This document shows, one piece after another, positions 23,323 through 34,735 of a DNA stretch of 64,000 bases. The stretch is from Magnolia sinica (lineage: Eukaryota; Streptophyta; Magnoliopsida; Magnoliales; Magnoliaceae), in NCBI RefSeq assembly GCF_029962835.1, contig NC_080574.1, positions 40,119,501 through 40,183,500 of the forward strand, written 5' to 3'. Every line of letters begins with the position of its first letter. Positions within the stretch are counted from its first letter, which is position 1. The notes beneath the pieces are model-generated. The model was given only the letters and a program-made list of their open reading frames with translations. It searched no databases and was not told where the DNA came from. The position numbers and the translations under genes are program-made.

Positions 23323-24455
23323 GATGCTTGTGCAAAGGATTGAATGATGAACTCTAATGGGAAAGAGAGAGTGAGTAAGAGGGTATGTAAATCTTGGAAT
23401 ACAGGTTCAAACTCTCTTGGATTCTAGCTCATTTTACAAAGAGCAACACTAGTGTATTTAGAGTTGAAATTCCAATGGTAAAAAAAGGGAAAGAAATATG
23501 ACATTGTTGATGTCATCGAAGGTGTTTGATTTTATAAAAATTTAAATTTCGATATCATCGAACCATCTTCGATTGCATCGACTCTCTACTCAAGATATTC
23601 ATTTGAGAGTAGGATAGATTCTGACTGTTTTCCATCGAGTATCTTTCGATGATATCGACGTGCACTTCGATTCATCAAGGAACACTTGATTCCATCAAGA
23701 TTTTTTTTTGTAAAATACACAAAGGTTGTTGGACAGTTTGTCCCTTGTTCAATTCCATCGAAGAGTCCTTCAATCCATCGAAGTTTGAATTTCAATGATA
23801 TCGAATGGTCTTCGATGAACTTAAAGAAAATAGGTTTTCTTTGAAAGATTGCTACACAAAAATGAGTTAGTGTCGATGCTATTGATAACTTACTCTTGAT
23901 AACATTGAGGAAGCTTTCAATGTAATCAAGGAGCACTTATAGTATTTTTTGATTCTTTGGAAGAGGTCCAAGGTTGAAGTAATCGAAGGCCATTCGAAGT
24001 CATCGAAGCATGGACTTCGATGATATCGAATAGCTATCGATGCTATCGAGGTTTCCAACATATCTTTCATTTTATTACTGGAAAGAATGGGCATTCGTTA
24101 GATATTATCGAACGATGTTCGATGTTATCAAAGATTCCCTCGATTGCAGTTCAATGTACTCGACCAGGACTTGTGATTTTTTTACTTTTGTTTCTTTCTT
24201 CCATTTATATTCACTGTGCATTATATACCAACTTGACCAGAAAATATTTAATTCTTTTTATAGGGTAAGTTGGGATTATATGTGGGCATATACCTGCTAG
24301 GGTTTGTTGTGGGATGATGAGGCTATAGTTTACTAGTTTAAGCTTGATCATTGCCTTCATCTTTGTTGAGGCTTGGTCTTGATGTCTTCATTTAAGATCT
24401 CACTTGGACTGACAGACTCAACACTTACGTATATTGACAAGCAAGGGCACTTTCA

Positions 24456-24946
24456 AAAGAAAATTCTAAGGAATTGCGAGCGAACAGTAGTATATCAAAA
24501 CATAATTACACATTTCGTTAAACATAAAATCAAACTTACATTCAAGGGAGGAGAGCATTTAAAATGGTATTGTCGCTTATCTCATTAAAGTTACAAAATA
24601 AATACTATAAAATGAAAAAAGAAAATGAAGCTCGTCTTGGGCTAATTATCCGAAAGGGAGTCCTTGACTAGCTAAAAAGTGTCATTCTTCCACACCTTTA
24701 TCTTATGAATAACCGGGCACGTAAAGGAACACATTAGTAAGCAAAATTATTGACAAGAGATGACAAAGAAGGTAAAACTTAAACGATGAACAAGCCTTGC
24801 CTGTGGAATCCATCTTATAAAAGTTGTTGCCGTCAATTTTTTCATCGAAAATTAATGAAAGAAATCATGACAGTCGATTTCTAATGAAAAAGACAGTGCA
24901 CAACTACTTAGGACCAATCATGTACCGTCACATGGCATATACAACG
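24456..24946 (+). other. Outer Tat element resumed, 3' internal end
   Basis: This starts with the right copy of the copia TSD, so it continues the element interrupted at 6956. It is AT-rich with no ORF of note and runs up to a TGTCATACCCC boundary that looks like an LTR start. Confidence 0.5.
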
Positions 24947-25017
24947 TGTCATACCCCAAAATTTGAGTACTCGAGTAGGGCTACTCAAGATCCAAATTAC
25001 AAGAGAGAGGAGAAGAG

Positions 25018-25575
25018 GGGCGCGGATCAGCTACTGACAGGTTGAGTAGCAAGACTGGCTACTGAAGTGACATCACCAAGTTCCGTGGTCCCCACCATGA
25101 TGTATGTTTTGTATCCACACCTTCCATCCATTTGGAGAGATCATTCTAGGGTAATATCTAAAGAATGAGTTAAATCCAAAGATCTAGTGGACCCCAGCAC
25201 AGAAAACAGTAGGACAGTGACATCCACCATTAAAAACTTCTAAAGGCCACAAAAGTTTTAGATCAAGCTGATATTTGTATTTTCTCTTATTTCATGTCTT
25301 TGTTAACTTTTGAATAGGTTGGATTTCAAATAAACATTATGGTGGGCCTTAGGATAGTTTCAATGGTGGGAATCACTCTCCCCATTGTTTTTTGTGGTGG
25401 GGTCCACTACAGATTTTTATCTACCTCATTCTTTGGTTCGTAACTTAAAATGATATCTCAAAATGGATGGAAGGTGTGGATATAACATATACATCATAGT
25501 GGGGCTGACAGAACTTGGTGATGTCACTTCAGTAGCCGATTCGCTACTCAACCTGTCAGTATCTAATTGGCGTCC
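25018..25575. mobile_element. Complete Mutator-like fold-back MITE, 558 bp
   Basis: It is bounded by an exact 9-bp duplication GGAGAAGAG (25009-25017 and 25576-25584). A 9-bp duplication is the signature of Mutator-like elements. Termini are GGGCGCGGATCAGCTACTG and the inverse of CAGTATCTAATTGGCGTCC. Nearly the whole element is one long inverted repeat: GTTCCGTGGTCCCCACCATG near the left pairs with CATAGTGGGGCTGACAGAAC near the right, and a GCTACTGAAGTGACATCACC block pairs precisely with its complement at about 25515-25537. It has no coding capacity. Confidence 0.85.
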
Positions 25576-25601
25576 GGAGAAGAGAGAGTGGGAGATTAAG
25601 G

Positions 25602-27774
25602 TGAAAGTGCCCTTGTTTGTCAATACAAATAAGTGTTGAGTCAGTCAATCAAGTGAGCCTTAAGATGAAGACATCAAGACTAAGACTCCTCAAAGATGAA
25701 GGCTCATGATAATGCTTAACAAGTAATCTATAGCCTCATCAACCCACAATAAACCCCAACAGGTATATGCCCCCACATAAACCCAACTTACCCTACAATC
25801 TATTTCAAAAATATATTCTGGTAAGTTTGAGTTAAAGTGCACCTTGACTATTATTGGAAGAAAGAAACAAAACAAAAAAAATCAAGTCCTTGTCAAGTGC
25901 ATTGAGCTACAATCGAGGACATCATCGATGCCATCGAACACTGTTTGATTGCATCGAAAACATGTCCAAACTATCCAGCAACAAAACGAAAGAAATGCTG
26001 GAATTATCGATTGCTTGACTGATGTTCGATGGGATCGAAACCTATGTTTCGATGACATCGAATGCTATTTGATTGCATCGACCTTGGACTTGCTTCTTCC
26101 AAAATTCAAAATACTCTAAGTGCACCTCGATGTAATCGAACCCTTTTCGATGGCATTGAGAGTAAGTTATCAATAGAATCGAAGTCTATTCGATAGCATC
26201 GAAACTAACTCCAGTTTATCCAGCAAGTTTTCAAAGAAAATCTTCCTCTTTTTTTGAGCTCATCGGAGACCGTTCGATGGAATTAAAATTCAAATTTCGA
26301 TGGCTCGAAGGTCTGTTCGATGGCATCGATTAAGGGATAAAACTATCCAGCAACCTTTGTATATTTTTAAAAAAGAAATCTCGATGACATCGAAGTATAC
26401 GTCATTGACATCGAAGGATGCTCGATGGGAACGATCAGACTCTGACCTACACCCATTTGAAAACCAAGTGTAAGGAGTTGACGTAATCGAAGAAGGTTCG
26501 ATGGAATCAAAATTCAAATTTTGATGACATCGACAATGTCAGATTTTTACCCATTTTTTTACCATTGGAATTTCAACTTTATAAATACACTAGTGTTGCT
26601 TCTTGTAAAATGAACTAAAAATTGAGAGAGTTTGAGAGAGTTGCTTCAAAGAGATCATACCCTCTTCCTCATTCCCTCTTTCCCATTTGAGCTCACTATT
26701 CAATCTTGGCATAAGCATTAACTCATCATCTTATGTATTTAGATTGAGTTATGAACTCTAGTATTCAGTAAGTTTCCAACTAACCTCTTTGTAAGTAAAA
26801 TTATAGTATTGGAACTCTTGAATGCATAGCTCATGGGAACCTTCTCTATGTGCATTTAAATTCATATCATATAAATAGAAAAGAACAAAACCCTAAATCT
26901 CACAACCTTGGAGCATTCATCGAAGCATCATAAGCGGCTGTGGTTCAAGGGAGCTGAAGACTCTTTATCATCATCGAAGATCTTCACATCGTGTGAGAAA
27001 GGGGCTCATTAACTTAATTGTAAGTATACAGAGTCCGTCGAGTCTGAAGCCTTTTCCTTGTGTAGGATTGGAATTCAGAGTTTGGAGTGACAAACTTGCC
27101 AAGACCTCATTGTAGGCCTCCGACAGGAGAATACGTGGTCCTTGTGTAGGACAAGTTGCCTTGTGTAGGCTTGAATTACCTTATGTAGGCTTGGGGTTGC
27201 CTTGTGTAGGCTCTCAGTTGTGTCATTGGGGAGGACTCATCGCCTTGTGTAGGCATTTAAGGGAACCTTGTGTAGGTCCCTTAGTTAACCTTGTGTAGGT
27301 TATGAAGGTTCATGGTTAACCTGATTTAAAACCACTAGATAGTGAAATCCAGTACACTCTAGGAGAGAGTGCGTCCGCCTGGAGTGGAGTAGGCAAGTAG
27401 TTGAACCACCATATATGATTGTGTTTGGGATTGCTTATTGTACATTATTTTAATTATGCTTATGATTATCAAATGTCTTTTATATTGCATGATTTAGTTA
27501 ATGTATAAGTACTGATAGAGATCACATCCCACACACTATCATATACACTATCCCTTAAAGGCTTGTTCTTTATATAAAAATTTTGTATAAGCCTATGTGA
27601 TTTGGACCCTCTATTGGCTTAGAAGCTACATAGTTACTTTTCCTTACTCCTTCAATTAAAGTTAGGTATAGTTTGTTCTTAGTTGAAAATAATTTTGAAA
27701 AAGTCCTGATCACCCCCTTTAGGACATTTGGACATACTTCGTACTTTAGTAATAGCGGTTCCACCGTAATTTCA
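25602..27774 (+). mobile_element. Solo copia LTR, 2.17 kb
   Basis: This is the same LTR family as 6957-9132, in the opposite orientation, from TGAAAGTGCCC to GTAATTTCA. It is flanked by TAAGG (25597-25601) and CAAGG (27775-27779), one mismatch. A U3 array of TTCGATG(N)ATCGAA dyads spans about 25905-26535, the TATA box is at 26578-26587, and the CCTTGTGTAGG motif series is at 27053-27310. No internal sequence remains, so it is a recombination product. Confidence 0.88.
26578..26587 (+). promoter_or_regulatory. TATA box of the solo copia LTR
   Basis: TTTATAAATA lies about 40 bases after the last TCGATGACATCGA dyad. The equivalent box is intact in the 3' LTR (8122-8131) and damaged in the 5' LTR. 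Confidence 0.65.
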
Positions 27775-28565
27775 CAAGGGAAGAGAAATGAGAGGGGAGG
27801 AGGAAGATCCTCCACATTTGGGCCGTAGGAGATCCGTGGAATCTTTCTTAACCATAGAACCTTAAAAAAGGAGCCAAATTCATCTGCTTCCTAATAGGTA
27901 AGAGGTCTATAACCTTGTTTGGAGGATTTTTCCCAATTTCACTGTGCTTTGAATCAATCAGGGTTAGAAAACCCTATATTCCTTTGTTTATCAGAACCTT
28001 AACCTTGGGGATTGGTTGTGTTAAGGTTTGGGGCTTTGATAGTCAATTCATAGTGGTCTCTTCTCTGGTGAAAACCATATTTGGGGCACAACTTTGTTGG
28101 ACGTTGGTTGCCCGCTGAGTTTGGGCCTCGATTCGTTGAATCGAGTTGGGCATTGTTTGAATCAAGCTAGGTAAGCCCCAATGCCTTGATTTACGTTAAT
28201 TAGGGCCAAATCTAAAGTCATTAATTATAGGATTGTACTTCAATTTAGATTTGGAGCTTTTTTTTAAAAAAAATTTTAACCCTAGGTTTCATCTTCGTCG
28301 CGTTGCACCCAAATTGGAGTGGTTGAATTGAGGAATGCTAAACCCAAAGGTTATGAAATGCCCTTTAAGCTTTCTTTTGACATTTTTAGTCTTGCGATAG
28401 TCTTCATATTTGTATAATCATGCTTATTGAATCATAAATTATGTGATAACCCTTGTGATTTATGCCATAAGTGTTAATCTTAGAATTGTCGGGTAAGAAT
28501 CATGTGATAGTTTATATAGCCTAGGTTGCATGCGTTAATTTTAGCATTGATTAGTGAGATTCTTA

Positions 28566-29178
28566 GATTTGTTTGGGAGCGTGGATTTGGAACCCCCTGG
28601 ATTTGAAATCCTTCTAGTGTGTTTGGCACCCTGGATTGTGAATCAACTTTAATCTAAAAGTAGTTATGCATGGTATATTTACAGGGGTTTGAATTTAATT
28701 ACTAAATCAACTTTAATATCTCTAATTAGTGAGATATGTAGTTTTTGACACAATGGTTGTAATAAGCCCACTAAAATATATGCTTTGCCCGAAAATGATG
28801 AAATTCCAAGTCTCGGATGGGCCACAAGCACAAGATCATGTCTGAGTGACTAACCAATGATTTTTAATCGTTGATTTACATGGACAATGTTTGGATGGTG
28901 CTGGACAATGTTTGGACAATGCTGATTTACATGGACAATGTTTGGACGGTGCTGATCATCATTAGTGGGCCATGTGCCCAATAGAATGATAGTATAGTGA
29001 CACACATGTTACACTTGTAACTATTGAAATGATTTTAGGTGTAATCCAAGCTCTCACCATGGATTTCAAACCCCCTCTTTGAGGGGATCTGAAACCCCCA
29101 ATTACTTTATGTTGCCAAACAACTATTGGATTTGGAACCCCCTTAAATCCCCTCGTATCTACGGTGCCAAACGACCCC
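28566..29178. mobile_element. PIF/Harbinger-like MITE
   Basis: It is flanked by TTA (28563-28565 and 29179-29181), the 3-bp target of PIF/Harbinger elements. Ends GATTTGTTTGGGAGC and GGTGCCAAACGACCCC are imperfect inverted repeats of the GTTTGG class common in plant MITEs. Further in, GGATTTGGAACCCCC near the left mirrors GGATTTGGAACCCCCT near the right. The centre contains a local tandem repeat of GATTTACATGGACAATGTTTGG (about 28872-28953). It has no ORF. Confidence 0.6.
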
Positions 29179-29995
29179 TTAATTTTGGATATCCACATAT
29201 AGACATGTACTAGGTTTAATCATGTATGTAGGTTAATTCACACACACGCACTTTTTGTGATGATATAATCATTTAGATACAACTTGCTCCATAAGATTTA
29301 TGTGAATATGAATTTTAATATGCCCAATGTAGCTGTGAACGCCCTCTCCTTGATGTGCGTGCGTGTAGTGTTGGATATGCGACACGGTGGAAGATTGCCT
29401 TTCACCGAATGGTGTTTTCGTTATAATGTGAGGTTGATCTTTTTGGGGTTATGACGACTCTATGTATATGTAACGCCCCGCGTTTTCGAAACCAGAGTAT
29501 ATGACTCATTTTCCAAAAACCTGAGTGTTAACCTTTAAAGACAGCCAAATTCCATATGCATTTTTTTCTTTTATTTTTCAGAGTGAGCATTTAGGCAAAA
29601 TATGAACAAATCAAGTATATAGGGAATTGTATATATATTCAAATTATAAGAGCGGCTGCCCAAAATGACTTATACAAACCAATGTCTCGATGTTAATAAA
29701 TATAAGAATTATAAGATTCAACACATAAGAATATATAAAATGTATATAAACTTGAGCTGCAGCATCACACGACTTCTCTTGGTAATTACAGTCATCCATC
29801 CTTGACAATTATATCATGCTCCTCATCAATTTAAACATGAATATCATTTAAACCACCTGCATTACCTGTACGGTTATATATTCGATGAATGAGTGGTCAA
29901 CTCAGTGTGAATTCCTCTCAAGATTACACATCGTCGCATTAGTTAAGCATAATTTTTAAACAATAAAACATACAAAATGTTTTAGTTGGCCAAGT

Positions 29996-30679
29996 GAATG
30001 GACCTTTCAAACAGTCAGTCCATTCATGCAAGAGAATGACCCTTTCAAACAGTCAGTTCATTCAACTTGCATAGTAGTGGGCCTTTCAAACAGTTGTCTC
30101 ACTTATACATGAATAAGCCTTTCAAACAGTCAGCTCATTCATGCCTGGGGATGGGCGTTTTAAATAGTTAACTCATCCCTAATAGGGGAATGAACCTTTC
30201 AAATAGTTAGTCCATTCAGGTAAGAGAATGAGTCTTTCAAATAGTCGACTCATTCAGCTTACAAAGGAACATGTCTTTCAAACAGTCGACCCGCTCAAGT
30301 AAGATAGTGGGCCTTTCAAATAGTCAGCTTACTTAAGTAAAGAATGAGCCTTTCAAACAGTCAGCTCATTCAAGCAATAGGATGGGTCTTTTAAACAGTT
30401 AACCCCCTTTTTAATAAGAGAATGAACCTTTCAAATAGTTGGTCTATTAAGCAAGAGAATGGGCCTTTCAAACAATCAGCTCATTCAAATTGTAAGGGAA
30501 CGAGTCTTTCAAACAGTTGACTCGCTCAAGTAAGATAGTAGGCCTTTCAAACAGTCGGCTCACTTAAGCAATGAATGGGCCTTTCAAACAGTCAGCTCAT
30601 TCATGCTTGGGGATGGGCCTTTCAAACAATCGGCTCATCCTTAATAAGAGAATGGACCTTTCAAATAGTCAGTCCATTC
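29996..30679. repeat. Array of about 18 hairpin units of about 38 bp
   Basis: Each unit has the form stem - CTTTCAAACAGTC(A) - inverted stem. Perfect stems include GAATGGAC/GTCCATTC (29996 and the last unit), GAATGAGTC/GACTCATTC (about 30224) and GAATGAGC/GCTCATTC (about 30344). Near-perfect ones include GGATGGGCC/GGCTCATCC (about 30610) and GAACGAGTC/GACTCGCTC (about 30489). The loop is nearly constant while stems differ between units. The same motif in inverse orientation recurs at 52575-52745. Confidence 0.9.
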
Positions 30680-31025
30680 AAAATGCACGTACCATGAATG
30701 CATGATTAATTCCAGCCATTATTATTCCAATTTATAAACAACCGATTTAGGAAAGCTCAAAGGTCACTATGGGGGGCTCGTCACCCAGCATAGGCCGACA
30801 GCTCGGGCATAGTGTCCCATTCCACTATTCTCGGCTCATGAGACTCTATCATTAGGATGTTTAATGACATCCTCCTCAACCAGTGGCTAATCAAAGTCTA
30901 ACAAATGAGACTTGCTATCGCATGGTCACACAAAATAATACATCAAGCTGCCTTGGGCAAAATATGCAATAATCAGGGCCGCAAGGGGCAAATATCAATT
31001 AGAAAATAATCCATGGATGGTAAGT

Positions 31026-32339
31026 TGATTGCTTGCCTCCAAGTGCAGAGGTTCGTAAATAGTATCCCGTGAATACAGGGTCGATCCCATAGGGAGATGA
31101 ATTGTGAGAAGAAAAAAATCAAATGCAAAACAAACTAAGTAATAAAAATTAATCTGATGATTTGATTTTAAGATTTTTGAATGGATGTAATTTAACTGAA
31201 TAAAATAACGCTTAAGCTTCAAAGTTCCACACATAAGTTAATGTTCCAAAATCATGATGACTTGGATAACACAACTAGGATCTGAGCACTATGGTCAGCC
31301 TAATCAGAAAATAAAACAGTTTAAATATTTTAATAAATGATATAAAAGATTAGAAAATAATGGATTTGCACCATTGACATATATTCTCAAGCGCCAGTGA
31401 TTTTAAGTATTCAATATCTATAGGATAATGAATATCAAAGAAATATAACAGGTTGAAAACCTCTCCTATCTAGGAAATCTGATTGATCTAGGGTAAGCCT
31501 ATCCATCAATGTGGATCTCATATGATGGAAACATATGGATCTTACAAGAGGATAAAAAATAAAACCTAAATAATAGATAACATGCATACACCATTCTTCT
31601 CATCATTAAAACAATCAATCATCATAATCTTAAAAAATTATTACACCCATGTGCTTCCCTTCTAGCTTGGGCTAGAAGGAAGCTAGAAGAAACTTATAAA
31701 AACATAATTAAATTACAGAAATAAAAAGCAACAAGAAAGAAAGAAGAAGAAAATGCAAATAGAAAAGATCTAAAATAAAAAAACAACTTATAAAGATTTA
31801 ATAAAACTAAAAACTCTTTAAAAACCTTAAATATTTCTCTTGAATACTTCTAATGATGTTTAAGAATGCCCTAGGAAGCCCTATTTATAAGTAGGGAACT
31901 TCAATTTTCGTACAAAGTTGAAAAACCCTAGAAAACGCCTCAAATATACGTATTTTTCCAAAATAGACTTCTCACTGCATAGTTCATTTAAAACAGACTT
32001 CCTGCTGCGCAGTTTTCCAAAATATACTTCAAAGCTTTAGAATACACTTTTCAAGACAATTTTAGGATTCTTCACTTCAAATCTTTGATTCTTTTCATTC
32101 CTCACTTGGTTTTCTTAGATCTTTGGCATGTGAATTCTTCAATCTTGATCTCCTAAGATCCATCCCTTGCCTTGGTGATTGTTGAGCATCAAATCCATGC
32201 TTTTTAGCACCCTTTTTCAATCCAAGCTCTTAAATTCACCTTGTAATACATACATGAGTAAATTAGAATATTAAGCTGATTTATGTTCATAAAACCAAGA
32301 TGTAAATGGGAAAAATTATGTAATATTTGAGTCTCAACA
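31026..32339 (-). repeat. 3' LTR of the Athila element
   Basis: 1314 bp. The minus-strand TATA box (CTTATAAATAG) is at about 31892-31881. Just upstream of it on that strand, at about 31965-32045, two to three units related to ACTGCGCAGCAGGAAGTC occur. Confidence 0.9.
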
Positions 32340-32349
32340 CACCCCTCAA
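32340..32349 (-). other. Polypurine tract of the Athila element
   Basis: On the minus strand TTGAGGGGTG directly precedes the LTR start TGTTGAGAC. Confidence 0.7.
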
Positions 32350-33685
32350 CCAGCATTTTGCTAGTCCCGAGCAAAATAGGCAAAGAAAAATAAAAATAAG
32401 AATAAAAATTAATTCTAGAAATAAAATTAAAACGAAAATAAAATTCTAACTACACCACTTTCGCAAGTAATCTTGATTGCATTTAGCAAATGCAACAAGC
32501 CTTTAAACCCCTAGGTTTCCCCTAGTGGACGAGTTATAGTCTCGTGAGGGTTTACAGAAATGTTACCCACAAACATTGAAAACATAAAAAACAGTTCAAC
32601 ACTCAGAAATTTATACAATTATGCCTCCATTCATCATATGAATTCCAAAACAAAAAAATACTTAGTCTAAGTCTGAAGTTAGTTAGAATCTCAATTTTCT
32701 AATCCATTACATCCTTGAGTTCAGAAACCTAATCAAAATTTAGAATATTTATGATTCAATATACTTAGGTGCTCCGTGACACTAGTCTAACTTTGAAAAA
32801 TATGCATATTCCCTATCCTAATTCCTTTCAATCATCCCAAGAATATGAAATCTCTAGTTATCTCATTTTTTTCATGACATTTCTTCTTTTATCATCATAT
32901 CCTTATTATTATAGACCATCCTTAGATGAAGATTCCCACTGGGTTTGCTTCATAACCTAAGGTATCGTACTTGTAATGATAACAGTAATGGATACTTAGG
33001 TATCCTTACTCCAGATTACTAACACGATTGTTATGGTCATTGCATTCATGCTCTATAATAAAAATTTCTTTTTTCCATCACTCTTTTTTTCCTTCAATAT
33101 TTTCTCTTTTAAACATATATCAATGGTACTAGTTCATTCAACCTTATTTGAATCAAAAGTTGTTATTCTAGTTCACATATCATATTCCTCACTTAGTTAG
33201 CTAGGGTGTATTGTGAATTCAGTACATCAAATTACAACTCACTTTAAACTAGTGATTAGATAATTGTACTCAAGTCTATAATTTTCAGTTATCAGATTTC
33301 TGACTACTATCAACCTAGACTAGGTATTAACTTTGCCTTTGAAATTCGTAAAATATCATGTTCACATTCTTGTATATAAAAATATTAATTTGAAAATGTT
33401 GAAATTTTTTTTCCATAAACCTAAAAAAAATAAACTTAAACCTAACTGAAACCTAAAAATAATAAAATAAACTAAAACTCAAAAAAAAACCTTCACATGG
33501 ATGACTATCCACACCCCCCAACCTAAAATCTATATTGTCATTAATGTAATGATAATGTAATGCAGAGAACAAAAAAATAAAAGAAAGGGTGGATAACCTA
33601 CCATAAAAAACTCACCTGCTATGTGACACTAAAAAAATTGAATATGATACAAATCCTACACAAATGCTTCGTCAGACCAGGAGTA
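32350..33685. other. Athila 3' noncoding region
   Basis: 1.3 kb of AT-rich sequence between integrase and polypurine tract. Some Athila elements have an env-like ORF here; I see none. The 33410-33490 part is dominated by AAACCTAAA-like words. Confidence 0.5.
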
Positions 33686-34735
33686 TCAATCTGAATATTC
33701 TGGCTCATGAAGAGGGAAGGACTCCTCTCCCAAATGAAAGTTTTCCACATAAGGCTTCAATCTCTGACCATTAACCTTGTACACATTGCCGTTACGTGGA
33801 TTCTCAATTTCAACGACCCCACGAGTATAAACATTCTTCACAATGAAGGGGCCTGTCCATCTTGATCTTAACTTTCCCGGAAAGAACTGGAGACGAGAAT
33901 TGTACAATAGGACCTTTTGCTGAGGTTCAAAAATCTTCCTAAGGATATTTTTGTCATGAAAAGCTTTGGTCTTCTCTTTGTAGATTTTAGAATTTTCATA
34001 GGAATCTGTCCTCAGCTCCTCTAATTCATTCAACTCTAATTTCCTTTATCCACTTGCTTGATCCATATCAAAGTTTAATTCCTTTATTGCCCAGTAGGCT
34101 CTATATTCCAATTCTACAGGCAAGTGGCAAGCCTTCCCATACACCAATCTGTATGGAGACATTCCAATCGGGGTCTTATAAGCAGTCCTATAAGCCTATA
34201 AAGCGTCGGATAGTCTGAGGGACCAATCCTTCCTATCTGGCCTTATAGTTTTCTCTAAAATGTGTTTGATTTCCTGATTAGAAATCTCAGCTTGTCCACT
34301 CATTTGTGGGTGGTATGGGGTGCTCACTTTATGCTTGATGTCATATTTCTTCATCAAAGCCTCAAATGTCCTATTGCAAAAGTGAGACCCACCATCACTA
34401 ATGATGGCCTTTGGAGTTCCAAATCTAGAAAATATATTTTCCTTGAGGAACCGTATGACCACTTTGTTGTCATTGGTCCTACTTAAAACTGCCTTGATCC
34501 ACTTTGAAACATAGTCCACACCAACCAATATATAAAGAAATCCAAAAGAAGATGGAAATGGGCCCATAAAATTAATACCCCAACAATCAAAAATCTCCAA
34601 TGGTAAAATTAGGGATAAAGGCATCATGTTGCGCCGGGACACTCTTCCCAACCTTTGATATCTATCACAAGCAACACAGAAAGCATGAGTGTCTTTAAAC
34701 ATGGTGGGCCAGTAAAAACCACACTACAAGATTTT
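33686..34735 (-). pseudogene. Athila integrase
   Basis: The zinc-binding HHCC module spans the junction with the upstream piece: HMEACGGH lies in the preceding frame and CVACDRYQ is near the start of the 34702 open piece. The catalytic triad is visible: D in [12 protein letters not shown] in [10 protein letters not shown], and E in [10 protein letters not shown]-terminal domain (34033-33686) has the SRWTGPFIV and VNGQRLKPY blocks, the usual end of Athila pol. Stops break it at 34724, 34196 and 34046. The protein would insert the cDNA into the host genome. Confidence 0.88.

Larger units (their letters stand above)
6957..24455 (-). mobile_element. Nonautonomous Ty1/copia LTR element with two nested insertions
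   Basis: Two LTRs (6957-9132 and 13870-24455, the latter interrupted) bound an internal region of about 4.7 kb. Both start TGAAATTG and end CTTTCA on the + strand. They are flanked by a perfect 5-bp duplication, AAAGA, at 6952-6956 and 24456-24460. Orientation is minus: an initiator-Met-type primer site lies beside the right LTR and a purine tract beside the left LTR. The internal region holds a broken copia gag and a second, transposon-like ORF, but no protease, integrase, RT or RNase H. The element therefore had to move with enzymes supplied in trans. It sits inside the outer Tat element. Confidence 0.9.
13870..24455 (-). repeat. 5' LTR of the copia element, interrupted by two insertions
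   Basis: LTR sequence lies at 13870-13947, 15562-16527 and 23323-24455. Together these pieces parallel the 3' LTR at 6957-9132. The TATA box is damaged: where the 3' LTR has TATTTATAAAGTTG (8122-8135), this copy has TATTTAGAGTTG (about 23455-23466). The element's own promoter is therefore probably weakened. Confidence 0.88.
24947..29468 (+). repeat. Outer Tat 3' LTR, first part, with three nested insertions
   Basis: TGTCATACCCCAAAATTTG at 24947 is a typical Tat/Ogre LTR opening and follows the pol remnants in the same orientation. LTR sequence lies at 24947-25017, 25585-25601 and 27780-28565, then resumes at 29182-29468. The intervening pieces are the MITE, the solo copia LTR and a PIF-like MITE. 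The 27780-28560 part contains no gene. The LTR continues at 44491 after the big solo LTR. Confidence 0.5.

Noticed and set aside
29996..30679. Ordinary satellite or CRISPR array
   Set aside because: Units lie inside a retrotransposon LTR and vary in their stems; no unique spacers and no cas genes.
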